Position numbers and translations under genes: made by a program. This document shows positions 6,054 through 8,793 of a stretch of 8,793 nt of DNA, piece by piece. The notes beneath the pieces are model-generated. The model saw only the letters and a list, made by a program, of their open reading frames with translations. It did no database searches and had not been told where the DNA came from. Numbering within the stretch: the first letter of the stretch is position 1; every line of letters starts with the position of its first letter. Source of the stretch: Candidatus Alistipes excrementipullorum (GTDB lineage: Bacteria; Bacteroidota; Bacteroidia; Bacteroidales; Rikenellaceae); contig DXGW01000152.1 in the NCBI GenBank assembly GCA_019113665.1, forward strand, positions 1-8,793, read 5' to 3'.

Positions 6054-7111
6054 ATACGAAAGAGACCATACAACTGCTCAAGGAGTTGATACGCCGCCCG
6101 TCGCAATCCGGCGAGGAGTCGGCTACTGCAGACCTGCTCGAACACTTTCTGTCGGAGCATGGCGTACGGCCGCGCAGGCTCCATAACAACGTCTATGCCT
6201 TTGCCGAGGAATATGATCCCGCACGGGAGACTCTGATGCTCAACTCCCACCATGACACGGTGCGCCCTTCGGCGTCATATACGCGCGATCCCTACTCGCC
6301 CGACGAGGAGGACGGCCGCATCTACGGACTGGGAAGCAATGATGCCGGCGCTTCGGTCGTGGCGCTTGTCGCCACATTCCTGGAGTATGCCCGCACACCG
6401 CTGCCGTTCAACCTCCTGCTGGCCATATCGGCTGAGGAGGAACGTTCTGGCGAGCGCGGCATGAGGGCGCTGCTGCCGGAACTCGGACGTGTAGACATGG
6501 CTGTCGTGGGCGAACCCACGGGTATGCATGCAGCCGTCGGCGAGCGGGGGCTTGTGGTGCTCGACTGCGAGGCTCACGGCCGCAGCGGGCACGCCGCACA
6601 CGGCAACGGTATAAATGCCCTCTATATAGCATTGGACGACATAAACACGCTCCGGAATTTCCGTTTCGACAAGGTGTCGCCGCTGCTGGGCGACATACGC
6701 ATGACCGCAACGATGATTTCGGCAGGCACGCAGCACAATATCGTTCCGGACAGCTGCCGTTTCGTGGTCGACATGCGTACGACCGATGCCTATACCAACG
6801 AGCAGACCGTCGAGATCGTACGTGCGGCACTTAAGTCGGACGTCGTTCCGCGTTCCACGCGCATACGGGCTTCGGCCATAGATGCCGCGCATCCTCTGGT
6901 GCGTGCGGCCGCGGCTCTCGGCCGCAGGACGTTCGTCTCCGAGACGACGTCGGACATGGCGCTGATGCCTTTCCCGACCGTAAAGATGGGCATAGGCGAC
7001 TCGATGCGCTCGCATTCTGCGGACGAATACGTTATGCGTGATGAAATAACCGAAGGTACAGATATTTATAAACGATATATAAAGCAACTTGCAAAAGAGT
7101 ATGGCTACTAA
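6050..7111 (+). CDS. argE': M20-family deacylase, probable N-succinylcitrulline (acylcitrulline) desuccinylase
   Basis: A 353-residue zinc-type M20 amidohydrolase. Expected metal ligands are His67 and Asp98, Asp98 bridging in GSNDAG (95–100), with Asp69 (SHHDTV, 66–71) supporting catalysis. Glu129 (general base) and Glu130 lie in SAEEERSG (127–134), Glu155 in GEPTG and His322 in DSMRSHSADEYV. A dimerisation-type insert begins after GERGLVV (164–170) and includes GRSGHAAHG (177–185). The Lys-Gly-Gly that usually follows the bridging Asp (DxKGG) is replaced by Ala-Gly-Ala. In this operon the enzyme must act after ArgF', so the substrate should be acylcitrulline rather than acylornithine. From memory, Bacteroides has such an N-succinylcitrulline desuccinylase. 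DapE- or ArgE-type activity is an alternative by sequence alone. There are overlaps with argB (4 bp) and argH (11 bp). Confidence 0.88.
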   Translation: MNTKETIQLLKELIRRPSQSGEESATADLLEHFLSEHGVRPRRLHNNVYAFAEEYDPARETLMLNSHHDTVRPSASYTRDPYSPDEEDGRIYGLGSNDAGASVVALVATFLEYARTPLPFNLLLAISAEEERSGERGMRALLPELGRVDMAVVGEPTGMHAAVGERGLVVLDCEAHGRSGHAAHGNGINALYIALDDINTLRNFRFDKVSPLLGDIRMTATMISAGTQHNIVPDSCRFVVDMRTTDAYTNEQTVEIVRAALKSDVVPRSTRIRASAIDAAHPLVRAAAALGRRTFVSETTSDMALMPFPTVKMGIGDSMRSHSADEYVMRDEITEGTDIYKRYIKQLAKEYGY

Positions 7112-8405
7112 ACTTTGGGACAAGGGCATCGAGCCCGACAAGATGATAGAAGAGTATACCGTAGGCAACGACCGCGAACTCGACATGCGTTTGGCCAAAT
7201 ACGACGTCGAGGGTTCGAAGGCACATATCCGCATGCTGGAGAGCATCGGGCTGCTGACGTCCGAAGAGCTCGGGATCCTGCTCGGCGGCCTCGACCGTAT
7301 TGCCGCAGAGATAGAGAAGGGCAATTTCCATATCGAGGACGATGTCGAGGATATACATTCGCAGGTGGAGCTGATGCTGACCCGCGAACTCGGGGACGTC
7401 GGCAAGAAGATCCACTCCGGCCGCTCGCGCAATGACCAGATACTTGTCGACATAAAGCTGTTCATGAGGGACGAGATATGGAACATAGCCTCGGCTGTCG
7501 CCGCATTGTCCGATAAGCTGCTGGCACTCAGCGACAAGTACAGGAATGTCCTGATGCCCGGCTATACTCACCTGCAGATAGCCATGCCTTCGTCGTTCGG
7601 GCTGTGGTTCGGAGCCTATGCCGAAACGCTTGCGGACGATCTGCAGCTGCTTGCGGCCGCCTATCACATTGCCGACCAGAATCCTCTCGGTTCGGCCGCC
7701 GGTTACGGCTCCTCATTTCCGCTGGACCGCACCATGACCACCCGGCTGCTCGGCTTTGCCGACCTGCATTACAATGTGGTGGCTGCACAGATGAGCCGAG
7801 GCAAGACCGAACGTGCAACCGCCTATGCCGTAGCCTCGATAGCCTCGACCATCGGGCGCTTTGCGATGGACGCATGTCTCTTCATGAACCAGAATTTCGG
7901 ATTCATCTCGCTGCCGCCGCAGTTCACTACCGGATCGAGCATAATGCCGCACAAACAGAATCCCGATGTCTTCGAGATCATGCGCGGCAAGTGCAACCGC
8001 CTGCAGGCCGTTCCCAATGAGATATCGCTGCTCACTACGAACCTGCCGATAGGCTACCACCGTGACCAGCAGCTGCTCAAGGACATAATCTTCCCTGCAA
8101 CCGAGGAATTGAAGCGGACTGTTGCCATGTGCGATTTCATGTTGGGGCATATAAAGGTCCGGACAGATATTCTCGACGATCCGAAGTACGATACGCTGTT
8201 CACGGTTGAAGATGTCAACCGCATGACACTGTCGGGCGTGCCGTTCCGCGAAGCATACAAACGCATAGGACTTGCCGTGAAGGACGGTGAATACAAACCG
8301 ACGCGCGAAGTGCACCATACGCACGAGGGGAGCATCGGCAATCTGTGCAATGACAAGATACGGCAGAAGATCAAGTCCGTCATGGAGCAGTTCGGAGAGC
8401 ATTGA
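7101..8405 (+). CDS. argH: Argininosuccinate lyase
   Basis: A 434-residue member of the fumarase/aspartase superfamily that splits argininosuccinate into arginine and fumarate, the last step. Visible motifs are SGRSRNDQ (106–113) for substrate binding, GYTHLQ (154–159) with His157 as the catalytic acid/base partner, and GSSIMPHKQNPD (278–289) with catalytic Ser280. The signature normally reads MPQKKNPD, so His-Lys-Gln here is a lineage variant. The protein is about 20–25 residues shorter than E. coli ArgH (457), with a trimmed C-terminus. ATG 7101 is chosen over an in-frame TTG at 7089; the sequence AAAAGAG just before it can serve as a weak ribosome-binding site. It overlaps argE' by 11 bp and is followed by a terminator, so it closes the operon. 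Confidence 0.96.
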   Translation: MATKLWDKGIEPDKMIEEYTVGNDRELDMRLAKYDVEGSKAHIRMLESIGLLTSEELGILLGGLDRIAAEIEKGNFHIEDDVEDIHSQVELMLTRELGDVGKKIHSGRSRNDQILVDIKLFMRDEIWNIASAVAALSDKLLALSDKYRNVLMPGYTHLQIAMPSSFGLWFGAYAETLADDLQLLAAAYHIADQNPLGSAAGYGSSFPLDRTMTTRLLGFADLHYNVVAAQMSRGKTERATAYAVASIASTIGRFAMDACLFMNQNFGFISLPPQFTTGSSIMPHKQNPDVFEIMRGKCNRLQAVPNEISLLTTNLPIGYHRDQQLLKDIIFPATEELKRTVAMCDFMLGHIKVRTDILDDPKYDTLFTVEDVNRMTLSGVPFREAYKRIGLAVKDGEYKPTREVHHTHEGSIGNLCNDKIRQKIKSVMEQFGEH

Positions 8406-8418
8406 ACGCTCCGGTAAG

Positions 8419-8453
8419 AATAAAGCCCGTCACATTGAGTGGCGGGCTTTATT
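8419..8453. terminator. Bidirectional intrinsic terminator between argH and rubrerythrin
   Basis: A 15-bp stem (8419–8433 with 8439–8453) with a single T·G wobble, a 5-base loop (ATTGA) and the GC core GCCCG/CGGGC flanked by A-rich and T-rich arms. On the + strand the T-rich arm CTTTATT follows the core, and on the – strand the complement of AATAAAG does the same. It lies between two convergent genes, 13 bases after the argH stop and 18 bases before the end of the rubrerythrin gene, so it probably serves both. Confidence 0.88.
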
Positions 8454-8471
8454 GCTTTAATGTTTAATATA

Positions 8472-8793
8472 TTAGTAGTTCTCCTTCTTGGGTTCGAAGT
8501 ATGCCTGCGGGTGCTGGCATGCGGGACACTTCTCAGGAGCCTCCTTGCCTTTGTAGATGAATCCGCAGTTGCGGCACTGCCACCAGATCTCCTGATCGCG
8601 AATGAAGAAGTTGCCGTCGGTAATGCGGCCCAGGAGTTTGAGGTAGCGTCTCTCGTGCTCGGCCTCGACGATCGCAACATTACGGAAGGTCAGTGCGATC
8701 TCGGGGAAACCCTCCTCCTCTGCGATTCTTGCGAATTCGGGGTAGAGTACGTCCCACTCCTCGTTTTCACCCATGGCTGCAGCCATCAGGTTG
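8472..8793 (-). CDS. rbr: Rubrerythrin, C-terminal part (partial, cut by the window end)
   Basis: About 106 residues of the C-terminal half of a roughly 190-residue protein; the N-terminal half lies beyond the window. The reading frame continues past the internal Met at 8786 to the window edge, with Asn-Leu before it, so that Met is not the start. The end of the ferritin-like diiron domain is visible: GENEEW with Glu ligands, then EAEHERRY with a Glu and the His of the iron site. A rubredoxin-type domain follows, with WQCRNCGFIY and EKCPACQHPQAYFE, holding one Fe(Cys)4. Rubrerythrin reduces hydrogen peroxide to water in the cytosol of anaerobes. It converges on argH, shares the terminator, and is probably unrelated to arginine metabolism. 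Its promoter is outside the window. Confidence 0.95.
   Translation of the reverse strand, partial: NLMAAAMGENEEWDVLYPEFARIAEEEGFPEIALTFRNVAIVEAEHERRYLKLLGRITDGNFFIRDQEIWWQCRNCGFIYKGKEAPEKCPACQHPQAYFEPKKENY

Noticed and set aside
4838..6253. Long – strand open frame (about 470 codons) antisense to argF', argB and argE'
   Set aside because: It lies opposite three well-supported genes, has Ser/Ala/Pro-rich low-complexity translation without domains, and arises from codon bias in GC-rich genes.
6275..7537. Long – strand open frame (about 420 codons) antisense to argE' and argH
   Set aside because: No recognisable motif, Ser- and Arg-rich composition, fully opposite conserved genes; a shadow frame.
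1..8793. Mobile elements, CRISPR arrays, tRNA or rRNA genes, defence systems
   Set aside because: No repeats, terminal inverted repeats, transposase motifs or RNA gene features were seen; the window is a biosynthetic operon with ordinary flanks.

Overview
The window holds a complete arginine biosynthesis operon on the + strand (381–8405). It is flanked by the last 24 codons of an unidentified + strand gene at the left edge and by a rubrerythrin gene on the – strand at the right edge, cut by the window end. The gene order is GNAT acyltransferase – argG – argC – argD – argF' – argB – argE' – argH. The organism looks like an anaerobic gut Bacteroidales, probably near Alistipes/Rikenellaceae. The reasons are a transcarbamylase that closely resembles the Bacteroides N-succinylornithine carbamoyltransferase, a Bacteroidetes-style –7 promoter motif (TAnnTTTG), weak Shine-Dalgarno sequences, GC-rich genes next to an AT-rich intergenic region, and a rubrerythrin neighbour. 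The genus is an inference.

Layout: 1–76 is the 3' end of an upstream gene. Positions 77–380 form an AT-rich leader with one good –7 promoter match, two imperfect hairpins and a candidate 45-codon small ORF. Positions 381–8405 are eight tightly packed genes: overlaps of 4, 4, 8, 4 and 11 bp, and gaps of only 11 and 14 bp. Positions 8419–8453 form a 15-bp stem that can end transcription from both sides. Positions 8472–8793 are the C-terminal part of rubrerythrin.

How the genes work together: the eight proteins account for every step from glutamate to arginine. The GNAT protein is the likely N-acylglutamate synthase. ArgB phosphorylates the acylglutamate, ArgC reduces it, and ArgD transaminates it to acylornithine. 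ArgF' carbamoylates the still-acylated ornithine, ArgE' then removes the acyl group from acylcitrulline, and ArgG and ArgH convert citrulline to arginine. There is no ordinary ornithine carbamoyltransferase, no ArgJ and no classical ArgA. This fits the variant in which deacylation follows carbamoylation, most likely with succinyl rather than acetyl as the protecting group. Carbamoyl phosphate synthase and any arginine regulator lie outside the window.

Most of the window is a recognisable pathway and not a new system. The points worth a second look are an Ala at the known acetyl/succinyl specificity position of ArgF', a cysteine cluster in the non-classical acylglutamate synthase, a 4-codon Met-Asn-Arg-Arg ORF that ends exactly on the argD start, and the leader region.
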